NCBI RefSeq assembly: GCF_000699445.3
Contig: NC_067195.1
Span: 15,126,787 to 15,190,786 of the forward strand
Source of the DNA: Schistosoma haematobium
Lineage: Eukaryota; Platyhelminthes; Trematoda; Strigeidida; Schistosomatidae
Direction: 5' to 3'
DNA length: 64,000 bases
Shown here: in pieces, positions 1-14,548 of the stretch
Position numbering within the stretch: position 1 is the first letter of the stretch
Layout: each line of letters opens with the position of its first letter
Notes under the pieces: generated by a model
What the model saw: the letters and a program-made list of their open reading frames with translations, nothing else
Databases searched by the model: none
Told to the model about the DNA's origin: nothing
Program-made: the position numbers and the translations under genes

Positions 1-894
1 TCCACCTGATATTAGTTAGTGATGAAAACTAACTTTATATTGAACAGCCCTCACAGATATACCAATAAAAAAAACAATCTACTCGAACTTTATAGTCTTT
101 GAAATAATGAAACCATATGATTGAAAATGATAAGTAATTTCTTCTTAAAATATACAAGGAATTTACTATGCTTTCAAAGTGTTGAGCATCTTGTTCTTAA
201 ACTAATTCCTTCAACTGTTTCAATATTATTTCTCTCATTAATTTTATTATTCTGTCTTTCTACAATCATTCTAAAGTAAAGACTACATTGTGTACTTTGA
301 TAAAACAAAGTTGTACATCTGCTTTTTCAGGTCCTCCTAAACAATGCTCTATGTTTTGCACATCTTTCTCTTACTTAATCTTTTCGTTACAAGTTACGTA
401 AACAATTATAAGAAACAGGCTACTGATTTTAGCCTAAATCAAAACTAGTTCAAACTCTGTCCCGTTTCGAGCAAAATTGAAGTAATATTGCAAGAGCTTA
501 GAATTCATTTTATTAAAAAATCAATTTTTATAATTTCTGTTTAATCCTACTTTTGTACAAAAGATAAATATCCCGTTTGTAATAATATAAATATGAAACA
601 CTCATTGACTTGCTAAGGAATTTTCGCATACATATATACGTACATATTAATTTAAGATCCTAGTGTATAATGGTTTACTGGGTTATAAAGTATTTACAAC
701 TTCTGGTCGCTTGCATTACCGTCTGGCGGATGAGGTGAGCTTCTAACCTGTTGAACGCAAATTCATTCGCTCATCTATTGAGCTGTGGCTTGACTATTGT
801 TTGCCAATAATCTCCTACTGTATAAAGGTTATATATATAGGATAAAATCATCATCAACATGTGCATGGTATGTAGTAGGCAATACATGTTACGT
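1..894. other. AT-rich non-coding flank downstream of the calcyphosin-like gene
   Basis: No open frame, RNA gene or recognisable repeat was found here. The stretch is strongly AT-rich apart from a GC-richer patch at about 690-790, which I could not assign. It lies 3' of the minus-strand calcyphosin-like gene and probably contains part of its 3' untranslated region and then intergenic DNA. Confidence 0.5.
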
Positions 895-900
895 TTTAAT
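895..900 (-). promoter_or_regulatory. Candidate polyadenylation signal (ATTAAA) of the calcyphosin-like gene
   Basis: Read on the minus strand, this hexamer is ATTAAA, about 100 bases after the stop codon at 1002-1004. It is the nearest common polyadenylation hexamer I found. The next candidate (AATAAA) is near 509-514. In DNA this AT-rich such a hexamer can occur by chance, so the call rests only on position. Confidence 0.25.
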
Positions 901-1001
901 TTTTACACACAACAAACTAAAAAATTGCCTAAAATAAGTGATATGTATACATATATACATGTATATAAATAGATACACTGAGTAAACAAACTTTGTCCAG
1001 T

Positions 1002-4675
<3,674 letters not shown>

Positions 4676-6300
4676 TACGGGAATCAGGACGCTAGTACAA
4701 AAGCGAGCATCGATACGAACCAGATAATTTAATTAGTTAAACAAATTTCGAGTGATTTGACAATTGTCTGATTAACAGATTTCAAAAAGAAACTGAAGTT
4801 AAGAAGCATCAATTAAATGGAAATGTGACTTAAAAGTTTGAGTTATGATAATATCTCCGAATTTCTAGTGAAGAATGAAAAACCTAGTTACACTGAGATG
4901 TGAAGATGCCACAGATATTCAGTGTTTCACAATGCAGTTGTCCGTAATAAATTTTAAATGAAATTTATCGAACCCAGCTAAACTAAAGTCAGGCATGAAT
5001 GAGCTCGATTATATTTCTGGAAGATGGTCGGTGCGTCGAGAATTATGAAGGGCCAGTGAAATGTCATTGAGCCTCAGCCAAAGCATCCGGCAGTTGGTTC
5101 ACTGAATATCAAACAGTTCGTCGATCCCATCTAGGTCAAGGACAACCAGGATACATCAGTTAATCACACTCAATGGACTAACCCATGAAGTGGTGGTCAT
5201 CACTCTAACTAATATATTTATGTAGTAACGCCCTATGTGTTATACGGTCTTCAAAGCAGCAATAGAAACTTGATACGGCGAAGGGGTAAACCACGTTAGG
5301 TGCTGACCTCGGGGTGTGACTCCGAAGCCAGCTATTGGTCACAGCATTTCCATCTACCCCAAGTAGGCCCCCAATCATTTGACATAAATCATAAACCTAA
5401 GAAATGCGCAGCATGGTTTAACCAAGAGTGATCTGGTGAGGATGCCTGATTACACGTCTTTAGTTAGTATGTACCCAGTAATAAATCTCGGTTCGCCGTG
5501 TTATTCTTCGGTTTGCCCTCATTTCCAGATGTCCCGGAAATGAACAAAATGTAAATGTGAGTGCAGGTAGAAATTCACTTTTTCTTGTGTAGGGAAGAGA
5601 GTCGTAAAAATACTGTTAATTCTTCGGTATACATGCACTTGATTTCTTTTATCCAATTATAAGACTTCATGAATTTTAAAAATTTATATTATATTCAGGT
5701 TATTTCCACACATATTGTCTTACGACTTCACTAAGTTTCTGTAGTGACCTACTTTTATCAAGAGAATGATATTGGTGTAATCGAAACAATTATTATTATA
5801 ACCAATTGTACCAGGGATTGTTTTGCCGTACTTGTTTGTTTATCTGTACCAAAATACATACATTCTTCCGTTGATTGTGACCTTGCACGAATTCGGTTGC
5901 GCTCAGTAACCACACTTGTGACCTGGGACGATCTAGGTATTCTTTCAATATCACGAGATCGCTAACAAATACATCTCGACTACAGCCAACAACTGCCTTC
6001 TGATATTTGGCCTACGGGGGATCTTATCGATCAAATGGCACGTAGTCTTCCTGTAGTGGTGATCATAGACAACCGCGACTCGACACCAGACTACAACTGA
6101 TGAGCCGAATCTGGGAACACGTCTCAACCTCTAGAGAATCTCACAAAGAAGACTACTGTGGTGAGTCTTATCTATCTATCCACTTTTATTGCACATTTTC
6201 GTATTGACATTTTTCAATATATAAAATCCGGACAACATCTGATATGGTAGATAACGATAAGTGTGGTATTAATACAATAGACTCCGATGTACGCGTACCG
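4676..6300. other. Non-coding interval between the EF-hand gene and the retroelement remnant
   Basis: This interval should hold the 5' untranslated region and promoter of the calcyphosin-like gene at its left end. I could not place a promoter or transcription start. An ORF of 73 codons at 5744-5965 has no recognisable domain. The right part, from about 5900, is less AT-rich and may belong to the 5' side of the decayed gypsy element, but I found no gag or protease in it. Confidence 0.4.
5030..5470. repeat. Possible old dispersed repeat (GC-richer island)
   Basis: This stretch has clearly more G+C and CpG than its AT-rich surroundings, and its composition resembles the retroelement remnant to the right. 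No tRNA-like head, coding domain, LTR or terminal repeat could be recognised. The call rests on composition only. Confidence 0.25.
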
Positions 6301-6359
6301 AATCTTAGGCGTCTCTCATTCGCGTGACGCTATAATCCACGTCCTATCTGAGAAATTCC

Positions 6360-7197
6360 CCAATTAACTAAACTACTCGAGGAGATTCCATCGGTGACCA
6401 GTCGTGTGATAAACTACATAGTCACCCCCAGACCCCCAGCCACGACAAGACCTCGTCGACTGGCACTGGACAAATTAGCTTTCGCTAAACGTGAGTTTGG
6501 CAATTTACTAGCTACTGGTATTATCCGTCCTTCTCACAGTCTCTGGGCCTCACTTCTTCACATGGTGCGCAAAAAAGATGGGGTTAGTTGGAGACCATGA
6601 GGCAACCATCAAGCATCAAATGTAGTTACACTCTTCGATAGCTATCCCATCCCCCACATACACGACGTCAAGGCATCGCCCAAGGGCACGACCATCTTTT
6701 CTAAGATCGATCTGGTACGAGCATATCATCAGATCCCAGTCGGTCTTGAAGATATCAAGAAAACTGCTATCACGACTCCTTTTGGTATCTTTGAGTTCCC
6801 GCGAATGACATTTGGATTACGGAATGCTGCTCAAACTTTCCAAAGGTTTATCGATAGCATAGAACGAGACTTAGATTTTGTTCACATCTATATTGATGAC
6901 CTGCTAATCGCATCATCAAGCGTAGATGAACATTATCAACTTCTTACACTATTATTCCAACGCTTTTCAGATAACGTAATAGTGGTCAACACGGACAAGT
7001 GTGAACTGGGCAAATCGGAAATAATGTTCTTACGTCACATCATTAAGCAGGAGGGTATTTTACCTTCTAAGGACAAAGTACGTGCAATAAGGGAGTACAC
7101 CATACTGTCCACACTCGAAGAACTGAAGGCATTTCTCGGTCTGGTTAACTTCTATCGACATTTCGTCCCACACGCAGCAGAACGGTTACGATCATAA
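6360..7197 (+). pseudogene. Reverse transcriptase domain remnant with intact YIDD
   Basis: One frame runs from about 6361 to the TAA at 7195-7197 and is broken only by TGA at 6598-6600. The fragment before the stop ends in KKDG.SWRP, where the family normally continues with Cys-Gly-Asp-Tyr. Here the Cys codon has become a stop, and the next residues are Gly-Asn-His. Downstream are FSKIDLVRAYHQIPV (motif A aspartate), TPFGIFEFPRMTFGLRNA, the catalytic HIYIDDLLIAS (YIDD codons 6889-6900), the primer-grip-side block and AFLGLVNFYRHFV of the connection. The catalytic aspartates survive, so loss of function comes from the breaks. Confidence 0.85.
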
Positions 7198-7690
7198 ACC
7201 GATTTACTTCACGGTAATCCACGCAAATTAGAATTGAACGATGCCACACGTACTGCATTTTCAGGGGTCAAAATGGCTCTGGCTTAAGTCACACTCCTTG
7301 CTCATCCCGACCTATCAGCTACGCTTAGTATAGCGGTTGATTCATCGGATTTTCGCTATAGGAGCCGTTATGCAACAGAACATCTCCGGTAGTTGGCAAC
7401 CTCTCGAATCTTTATCATGACCCCATACTCCCACGAAGACGAGATTTAACGCTTTTGGTCGAGAACTACTAACGGCTTACTGTGCCGTCAAACATTTCCG
7501 GCACGCAGTAGGTCGCAATTTCATCTTATTCACCGAACATAAGCCTTTAACGTATGCTCTGCATACCAAGTCTGACCGCTACTCACCACTAGAGTGCAGA
7601 CATTCGGACTATATCTCTCAGTTCACGACAGACCTTCGTCACATTAAAGGCGAGTCGAACTGTGTTGCTGATGATCTGTCACGTATCTAC
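7198..7690 (+). pseudogene. RNase H domain remnant, frameshifted
   Basis: The tether begins TDLLHGNPRKLEL. The first RNase H aspartate is in IAVDSSD. Right after it the frame slips by one base (about 7350-7354), and the family motif AIGAVMQQ continues from 7355 in the new frame. Stops are TAA at 7285 and TGA at 7418; the latter fits a CGA-to-TGA change. FGRELLTAYCAVKHFRHAVGR, FTEHKPLTYAL and RHIKGESNCVADDLSRI follow, as usual for gypsy RNase H. Confidence 0.8.
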
Positions 7691-8590
7691 GTGAATGCAG
7701 TTACTTCACCGGTGCTCGATCTTCCTGCTATGGCTGCCGCCCAAGCAAACGATCCCTTTTGTACAGAAGCACCACAATCTACATCCCTTCAGTGCCAGGA
7801 CGTACCCGTAGCTACTAGCTCAGGTACTATCCTATGTGATACTTCTACCGGTCTTCCCCGACCCATAGTACCCTCTGCTTACCACCGCCTCGTCTTCGAT
7901 ACCCTGCATGTACTGTCTCATCCAGATATCACAGCTAAATTACGCCTCATCACTGCATGATACGTTTGGCCGTCCATGAATAAAGATGTCCTTATGTGGG
8001 TAAAGAAATGCATACAGTGCCAACGATCAAAAGTGCACAGGCACGTAGCTGCCCCCATTGGCACGTTCGCCACGCCTGATACTCACCTCGATCACGTTCA
8101 TGTAGATATTGTGGGACCATTGCCACCATCGCATGGGTATGATTACATACTCACGTACATCGATCGTTTTACAAGATGGCCCGAAACTATTCCCATCATG
8201 TCTATTACGGTGGAGACAGTTGCTCACCCCTTCGCAGAACGATGGATAACGGTGTACGGTTTTCCCTCAACTGTAACGACTAATCGAGGACAACAATTTG
8301 AGTACGAATTATTCTCCTCACTGACCGGCTGCTTGGTACGGAACGCATACGAACTACTGCCTACCACTCAGCATCAAATGGTTTAGTTGAACGGTCTCAC
8401 TACCAACTTAAAAGTGCTCTACGAGCACACAAAACAACTATTGGTACGAAACCTTGCCGCTCGTCCTCTTAGGTATCAGAACGAGCTTGAAGGCAGATAT
8501 TCAGTGTTCCGTCACTGAACTTGTATGCGACACGACAGTGCGTCTGCCTAAGGAATTTTTCCCACCACGGAGCAGTAACGATTTCGGTTA
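7691..8590 (+). pseudogene. Integrase remnant with a lost catalytic aspartate
   Basis: The zinc-binding region shows paired histidines around HVLSHPD and the cysteines in CIQCQRSK. TGA at 7958-7960 cuts between them, in a position where the family has arginine. The core begins at DHVHVDIVGPLPPS (first Asp at 8105-8107). The second catalytic position reads TTNRGQQFE: codon 8282-8284 encodes Asn instead of Asp. A frameshift near 8329 moves the third motif (NGLVERSHYQ) to another frame, but the spacing from Asn to that Glu is still 35 residues. A C-terminal part with VTELVCDTTVRLPKEFF follows to a stop near 8590. The Asp-to-Asn change alone would inactivate integration. Confidence 0.85.
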
Positions 8591-8599
8591 ATCAGACTA

Positions 8600-9329
8600 C
8601 GTCCAACGATTGTCTGAATATATGCGAACACTGCCTCCGATGTCAACTCGATTGCAGGCTCACGAGGTACGAGCAAGACTACCGACCCACACTCCGGTCG
8701 CCGGGTACGCCTACCCGTACGCTATCGCGACTAAGCGCGCAATCAACAACGGACACGGTATTGAACTCTATCCCTATACTTCATGCATGCTACACCTTTT
8801 CTCTTTTTCTTTGATTTTTTTATCCTGAGCCCACGCCTCCGACCATCGCCCGTTTGATACCGTCGAATTCCATGTCGGCGAAGGCTGACCCGATCACTCA
8901 CGCTCTTGTCAACGCACTCAGTCGATATTCTGGTTTCAAATCTGTCTCACATATGTTTGGTCTCACAATTGGTTGTTATGGTCGCTTCTGTTTTCTTCAC
9001 TCAATGTTGTTCCGTCCTACGTCTGTAGCGTTTTCTGGTCCGGACCCCTACAAACGCAGTCCTCAGATCTTGGATGCAAACCACTTTGGTGTGGCACGAT
9101 AACTCTAGCAACACCTACAGAACGTTTCTCTTGGTACCACTCTACGTAAAAAACTTTCGGGGGCGACTCGACGATCACTTCCTGTTCAGCCAAACCTTTC
9201 GTCCTACAATCGCACGTTTACCGATCAGTCCCACGAACCCAATCACTTTGTTTTGGTTTCAACCGGGAAAGGGCGCGTATCTAACCCGCCTAGGCTGTTA
9301 TTCTTCAGTTTAAACCTTAGTTTGGATCT
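8600..9329 (+). other. Unassigned 3' portion of the decayed gypsy element
   Basis: The frame just after the integrase C-terminus (about 8600-8720: YMRTLPPMSTRL, HTPVAGYAYPYA) still looks like pol tail. Beyond that, ORFs of 79-97 codons overlap in several frames at 8521-9313, without a domain I recognise. Composition stays less AT-rich than the flanks, so this is probably still retroelement sequence. Confidence 0.4.
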
Positions 9330-9340
9330 AAGAGGGGATG
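9330..9340 (+). mobile_element. Candidate polypurine tract and start of a 3' LTR
   Basis: A purine run AAGAGGGGA (9330-9338) is followed at once by TGTTGACAAC, the form expected of a polypurine tract and an LTR beginning with TG. It sits downstream of the pol remnant on the same strand. No matching 5' LTR was found upstream of 6.3 kb and the 3' end of this LTR could not be placed, so the call is tentative. Confidence 0.35.
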
Positions 9341-9344
9341 TTGA

Positions 9345-9840
9345 CAACCCTAAGAAAAAGCCAACAATAAGTTTCGACCCTACGAGCTTTCCTTTATAAA
9401 CACCCATCTGGCAGCATCCTGTAATCCTGGTAAAAGAAACAATTAAGTGTACTTGAATGTCAAAAAAGCTGGTATTTACATAGAAAAGCAACATATGCAA
9501 AGAAAGCTTGGTATTTATGTGCATACATACATAGAGTGAAAAGTTTCATGGTTTTCGCTTACTTTCTGTGTATCCTTTTCTTTTCAGTTTACTGGCTGGT
9601 GTACGTAGAATACATAAACATCAAGTATTTAGTTTTAGTATAGGGTGGTCATGTACTGATCCTAGTTAGGCAACTTACCGGAAACCTGGGAGAACTAAAC
9701 AGCTGATTCGTTCCAGTATGAAACTTGGGAGTCGGCATCGATGAACCTTGCATCTGAGAAATAAACCCCAGACTTTCAGTCTTTCCCGTGAACTAACAAT
9801 ATGAATCCACATAACTAGGAATGAAACTGCCATCCAGTGC
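9345..9840. other. Non-coding interval
   Basis: Possible 3' LTR sequence gives way to AT-rich DNA. A 93-codon minus-strand ORF (9243-9524) overlaps the element's 3' end and has no domain. Nothing else could be identified. Confidence 0.35.
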
Positions 9841-10191
9841 TTGGCAGCTAAACTTGCGTTAATGCTTCACTGTTCTTGGTTCTATGTAATTAAGAACGTC
9901 CGTCAATTTGATTTTCAGAAGGCGAATATCTTGTGCACTAATCGCGTCTCCGTAAAAATACAGGGAATCAGATCCAATCTGACATTTCCGAATGTTTACG
10001 GTAATGCTGTACTTTTGCAGTCCTCCGAAAACATGGTCGAGATGCTGAAGATGAGATTGTCTGTACGAACTTGGGATTTATCTGTCATCTATATATGCGT
10101 GTATGGAGTTGAAACCTCTAAAGACATCGATGAGTCTCTGAAAAGTTTATGTGCCATTTTTAAAGTGAAGGGAACTCACAGAAAGCCATAG
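9841..10191 (+). other. Weak ORF of 116 codons, unrecognised
   Basis: An open stretch of 350 bases is moderately unusual in this background. It opens with TTG rather than ATG; the first ATG is about 21 bases in. I recognise no domain, signal peptide or membrane segment. It could be chance, an exon or a repeat fragment, and no splice or transcription evidence was seen. Kept only as a candidate. Confidence 0.2.
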
Positions 10192-10567
10192 AGATGCGAG
10201 GGCTTGATAATGGCCATTTTAGGAATGTTTTCTGTAGTCAGGGGTTGTATAATTCAATCAGATCGATTTAAGAGAACGATCGTATTTTTTAAGGTAGCAG
10301 TGCGTTCGTGAATGAACGGTTGGGGGTAACGGTAGGAAGTGGGTTTCGCATCCAGTCGCCGATAGTAAAAATCATCAAGGGAGATGTAAATGGGCCGTTT
10401 TGATGGCGGAATAATTTGCAAGTATATTATGTGCTCAAATTAAATTTTGGAAAGCATTAGTTTTTCCATATCCCATCGGAGCGCTTCCGAGAATACAACA
10501 ATTAAACAACCAACCAAAGCTCTTACATTAGCTTCCCCTCATAGAATCGAATTCTGCAGGAACCTCC
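10192..10567. other. Last unique sequence before the repeat territory
   Basis: No gene was recognised. A 71-codon ORF (10447-10662) runs across the junction with the satellite and is an accident of that join. Homology to the satellite monomer C begins sharply at 10568. Confidence 0.5.
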
Positions 10568-11328
10568 GTTCGATTAAACTATCTTTCGAAAACACCTTAG
10601 TTCTATTTCTCATCCCAAGGGAAAATTATCAACTCGCTCACTGTTTGACTTACAATCAGTGACGACTAACGCTGTCAGCTGTCAACGATAGTCCATGGAT
10701 GTCTCTTCATTTACTAGCTTGTCATCTTATTTTGTAGCATGTGATTTCTTCTACAACTATCGCTGAAGGTTTGCTGCGTGCTTTCAAGAGAAAGAGTGTG
10801 AGAATGTGGAATAAGAATATCTGAGGAAGTGCTGCGAGCGGGCTACCCAACACCATGTTGGTGAGGTACGATTTTTCCATGCTCAGACCGGCTATCATGT
10901 GTTTACTCACCTGCCTCTTGAGTCGCCCTCAAGTAAAAAGTAAAGAAGAATCTACTTCAAAGGTAATGGTGAAAACCAATCAAACCTGAAGAACTGCTCT
11001 ACTGCCTGCATAAAAATAATAAGATACAAAATGGAAATACATAAATATAATTGATAATTTTTCGGTTCCACGTAAGTGATTGGCCTCCAGAAAGGATTGG
11101 TATTCTGCAAGGAAATAGACATAGTGTAGCCATCTTGTGTACGAAAAGGTATGAAAACAAAAAAATACTTTTTTATAATGCATATATGTAAAAGTGTAAA
11201 CTTGCTAGAAGTTGGACTCATTGTCAAACCCGATCAAATGTATGACCTTGGGCCTATGACGACCGCCTTTTATAACTAGGTACGTAACCAAGGGTGCATT
11301 ATTGTACTCCACAAAACGGAAAAGAATA
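10568..11328 (+). repeat. Truncated leftmost satellite monomer (C module, 761 bp)
   Basis: This matches 27996-28756 over its full 761 bases with no length difference; the clear mismatch is A for C at 10578. It lacks the first 85 bases of the C module. It ends ...GAATA at 11324-11328, directly against the first LTR, and carries the G form of the variable base before AATA (position 11324). It marks the left edge of the array. Confidence 0.95.
11325..11328. repeat. Left target-site duplication AATA
   Basis: AATA precedes the TG of the first LTR, and the same four bases follow the CA of the sixth LTR at 27911-27914. Four-base duplications are usual for Ty3/gypsy integration. The same AATA pair flanks every solo LTR in the 1.26-kb array. 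Confidence 0.75.
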
Positions 11329-11744
11329 TGTAGTGGCATTGGACAATAGCCACACAATCCACAAAGCTGTGAACACGAGACTACTCAGAAAATAGATATT
11401 CAATATTTAACTCGGGGAAATACCTAACAATGGAGAAGGCGCGGAGAATGAATTGGATGGATTGGAGTTGATCGGATGGCATGGCTCGACCATGCAGGCG
11501 TGGTCCATCTGAATGTTACCTTATATCTTCTATTCATATTAAATATATTGTTCCTTCTCTAGCCTAACCTTGTTCTACATCATGTATTGGTAATTGATAC
11601 GATACAGTGAGTTGGTGTAGTCGATGGTGTGACTTCCACGTAAGATCTTATAGATTAGGCAGTTATATCATGACAAATCTACAAATTTAGGATTAGGTCT
11701 ATTATAAGAGCAGTACTAATATCATAGTAGACCATAATTCCACA
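11329..11744 (+). mobile_element. LTR 1 of the multimer (416 bp)
   Basis: It begins TGTAGTGG and ends TTCCACA, so the termini are TGT...ACA. It carries a TATA-like and ATTAAA-containing stretch at 11538-11548 and a short inverted repeat GCATGG/CCATGC with a five-base loop at 11479-11495. It differs in context from a solo LTR only by being followed by the internal region instead of the C monomer. Confidence 0.9.
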
Positions 11745-11745
11745 T

Positions 11746-11758
11746 TGGTGAGCCCAAC
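11746..11758 (+). promoter_or_regulatory. Primer binding site, tRNA-Trp-like
   Basis: TGGTGAGCCCAAC starts two bases after the LTR's CA. It resembles the tRNA-Trp primer site TGGTGACCCCGA, with two differences in twelve bases. CsRn1-type elements are reported to use tRNA-Trp. The site is repeated after LTRs 2-5. Confidence 0.65.
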
Positions 11759-14256
11759 TAAAGAAACGCAACCCATTACTGTTAATCCTTATTTCCACCT
11801 TAACCTTCTCAATCGGTTTTTATTTTTGTAAACCCAGTATTCGTATAGTCCTTTGATTAATGGTCACATATATTATCGTAATGTTATATCTATTAGTTCA
11901 CATAACTTACTAGCTCAATCGATAATAAAAGTTGATCATCTATATCAACTAATTAGCTTTGATGGTTCGTTAACAAGCTTTAATAGCATTTACATGCTTC
12001 AGCGACATAGACTTGTTTGAACATCAAGGTCTAGCAAATATGACCTGTAAATAGCGTAAATATACATTGACTAACAATGCAATCAAGGACTAAATAGTTA
12101 TCTGGATCTAATTTTCAGTGTTCCTTCACTCAACACATCCTGTTTTAAACTACGCACTATCCTGTAATATCTTTCCTTCCGACCACTGCCTGCCTAATTT
12201 CATATTTCGAGTTCCATTGCCAAACAACAAGGATGACACTTCTCCAAAAACACGGTGAGTTCCAGCTATAAGTTTTCTGCAATCATAAGTTCATTTTAGA
12301 TGGTTCATTCAATGGCACACACAATTATCTGGATTCATTCAGTTGTTCTGATCAGAGCGAGTCCCAAAAACCTCAACAGCATCGAGCACCCTGAAAGTGA
12401 TTACCATACTGCATGTTTTATTCTGGATACTTTTGGATCATTACTACTCCTCACGAATGGCTTTATATATGTCGTCCACTGAATAATCTAATTTTCAAAA
12501 ATAACCCAGGCGAGTTCAACTATTTTACTTAATGATTTTTTTACTTAACATGTATATGTTTTCCGGTTCCTTTTGCTATATATTTGTTAGTGTCCCTAGG
12601 CTAGATGCAGTAACTTCTTATGGAATGTTTATAACGCGTCATATTCCTGCCTAAAGTTTCACAAGCAGTCTAAACTTTAAAATTATTTTCTGGTCACGTT
12701 CATTATTTTTAAATCGTCATATACGTCAACAACCTGCATGTTAACCTGGCCCATACATACGTTACACTATATCTCCATGTCTTCTAAATTTAGAAATCAT
12801 CTGGATCGCCTTTAACATTTATCAATAAACCCATCATAGTCGTTGTTGCTAATCGTATTTGGGTTTATGGATTGGTTTATCATATTAGCAGCCTAAAATG
12901 CGAACATAGTTTAGGTAATAAGATTAAAAGTTTAGGTACTATCAACTGCACTAGTAAAATAACTAAATCCCCAGGTAGCTGTTGGCTAAACAAAACTCCG
13001 TAGCCTACTAGAATTAACACTAAACGAATATTTCTGAATTGAAATTTATAATTAAATTAGGCGTCTCGGATTCTTTAACGTTATAAGTTTCTGATGATTT
13101 CGAATCACCTAAAGCAACAATACCTATTTTTCCACTGACTAATCCTCAATCAACACTATAACTAGTTAAATTTAATAGTTTCAGGATATCGTCATAAAAC
13201 ATTGTCATAACTTGACAATCACGTAATATGACTGATAAAATTAATGAAACTATTAACGAAATCGGTCAACAAATTGACTTATAATTACCATTAAATGGTG
13301 TTGTTTTCTTGGTATCTTCATCCATCACAGATGATTACAGTATGTTTCTCTATCAGTTGCTCATTCAGTAAATATCTCAAAACCTTGTCAGTCTAATTGA
13401 TGGTTTAGCGACACAATCATGCATGCAAATAATCAGTATAAGCAGTCGAGCAAATCTCCTGCAAACTGAAAACATTAATGTCGAATTTACCCCAACACTG
13501 ACTAAGGTTCAAGCCATTATCATAGACATGAGTTGGGAGTGTACTCCCTTGGTTACAACTTATGTACTCCCTGATAATCACATGAGCATCACTCACGGTT
13601 AATCATCTTGTAAAAACGTATTTGGCCGAGTACATCTTACAGCACCACATAACTTAGTAATGTGACACAGGCTTAACTGATTTCAGTAACTTATAATCAC
13701 CATATCTCATTTAAATCGTATTCTGCCCGCATACGTGCAACTAACTTGTATGCCCATCAGCCGGCAAGTATAAATATAAATAAATAGTCTATCGCAGATC
13801 AGAACATTGAGTCTAGAGCATGTCTCTTACGAACACACTCATGTTTAACGATTTTTCCTAGCTATCTGTCCAAAATCCATATAATTATCACTCATGTATT
13901 TAAATTTTATTTTGATAACCATTCATGTGTATTAGTAGTATTACTAAATTCTATCACGGTCAAGTAAAAATGAGGTTGAGAAAATCTCCCCGTAACTAAA
14001 TAAACCGTATCAAACTAACTGGAACACTAGTTGGAATTCTTCTCCACGGTATACTTTTGTTCCTTCAGTTAGCCTACTAATACAGATGCAATTGGAATTC
14101 AACTCTTATGGACAACTTACCGGCATAATCGTTATCTGATTTCATAATTTAAACCAAAACTAATACCAATATTAACATTTCCACAATATTCATTATTTTA
14201 ATATTTCTAAACACAAAATAATTACTGCCTATAAGTTAAGTTATTAACACGCATCG

Positions 14257-14258
<2 letters not shown>

Positions 14259-14311
<53 letters not shown>
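14259..14311 (+). repeat. (TTA)n microsatellite, 53 bases
   Basis: This lies about 250 bases before the next LTR, in internal region 1. Equivalent tracts are 32 bases (17487-17518), 65 (20696-20760), 68 (23937-24004) and 71 (27177-27247) in copies 2-5. It is the main source of length difference between the five copies. Confidence 0.95.
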
Positions 14312-14548
14312 GTAATCCCATTTTTTATAGTTCAAATAATCTTCAACCAAATTTTCATTTTAAGCGTGTTAATCATGAAAGCAGATATTTTAAGATTATT
14401 ACATGTATTTCCCGACCAGATGCTGCCGTCTTTTTGATTTATCTTTCAGCTTATCAATACCCGGAGGATCCTTATTATCCTTGGTAACCTCCGGCGCGCG
14501 ACGATCCCATCCAATTTGGTATCGAACCAACATCACGTTGATTCTGGT

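Larger units (their letters stand above)
6330..8810 (+). pseudogene. Decayed Ty3/gypsy (CsRn1/Boudicca-type) pol
   Basis: Three pol domains follow in the normal gypsy order: reverse transcriptase (about 6360-7197), RNase H (about 7198-7690) and integrase (about 7700-8590). The reading frame is interrupted by in-frame stops at 6598, 7195, 7285, 7418 and 7958, by a frameshift near 7350, by another near 8329, and by a probable one near 6355. Gag and protease were not found upstream. The GC content is visibly higher than in the flanks. The CsRn1/Boudicca assignment is from recalled motif style (PRRL, AK.EF, WAS.LHMV.KKDG, HVHVDIVGPLPPS) and would need a search. The element cannot make a functional polyprotein. 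It is unrelated in sequence to the LTR element of the repeat territory as far as can be seen. Confidence 0.85.

Noticed and set aside
5497..5515. Similarity of TGTTATTCTTCGGTTT to 9296-9311, as possible terminal repeats of the gypsy remnant
   Set aside because: Only about 16 bases with one mismatch, and neighbouring sequence does not continue the match.
6088..6125. CTGATGAG followed by a short stem-like stretch, suggesting a schistosome hammerhead ribozyme
   Set aside because: The obligatory GAAA core after stem II is absent and no matching stems I and III were found.
6159..6168. TGGTGAGTCT as primer binding site of the decayed gypsy element
   Set aside because: It resembles the tRNA-Trp-like site at 11746, but no LTR end (CA) precedes it and no LTR pair supports it.
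10545..10562. GAATTC next to CTGCAG-like bases, suggesting a cloning-vector polylinker at the array border
   Set aside because: Only two partly overlapping six-base sites with no further vector sequence on either side; chance is sufficient.
10447..10662. 71-codon plus-strand ORF
   Set aside because: It runs across the junction between unique DNA and the satellite at 10568, and the right part is not a gene in any other C module. It is an accident of the join.
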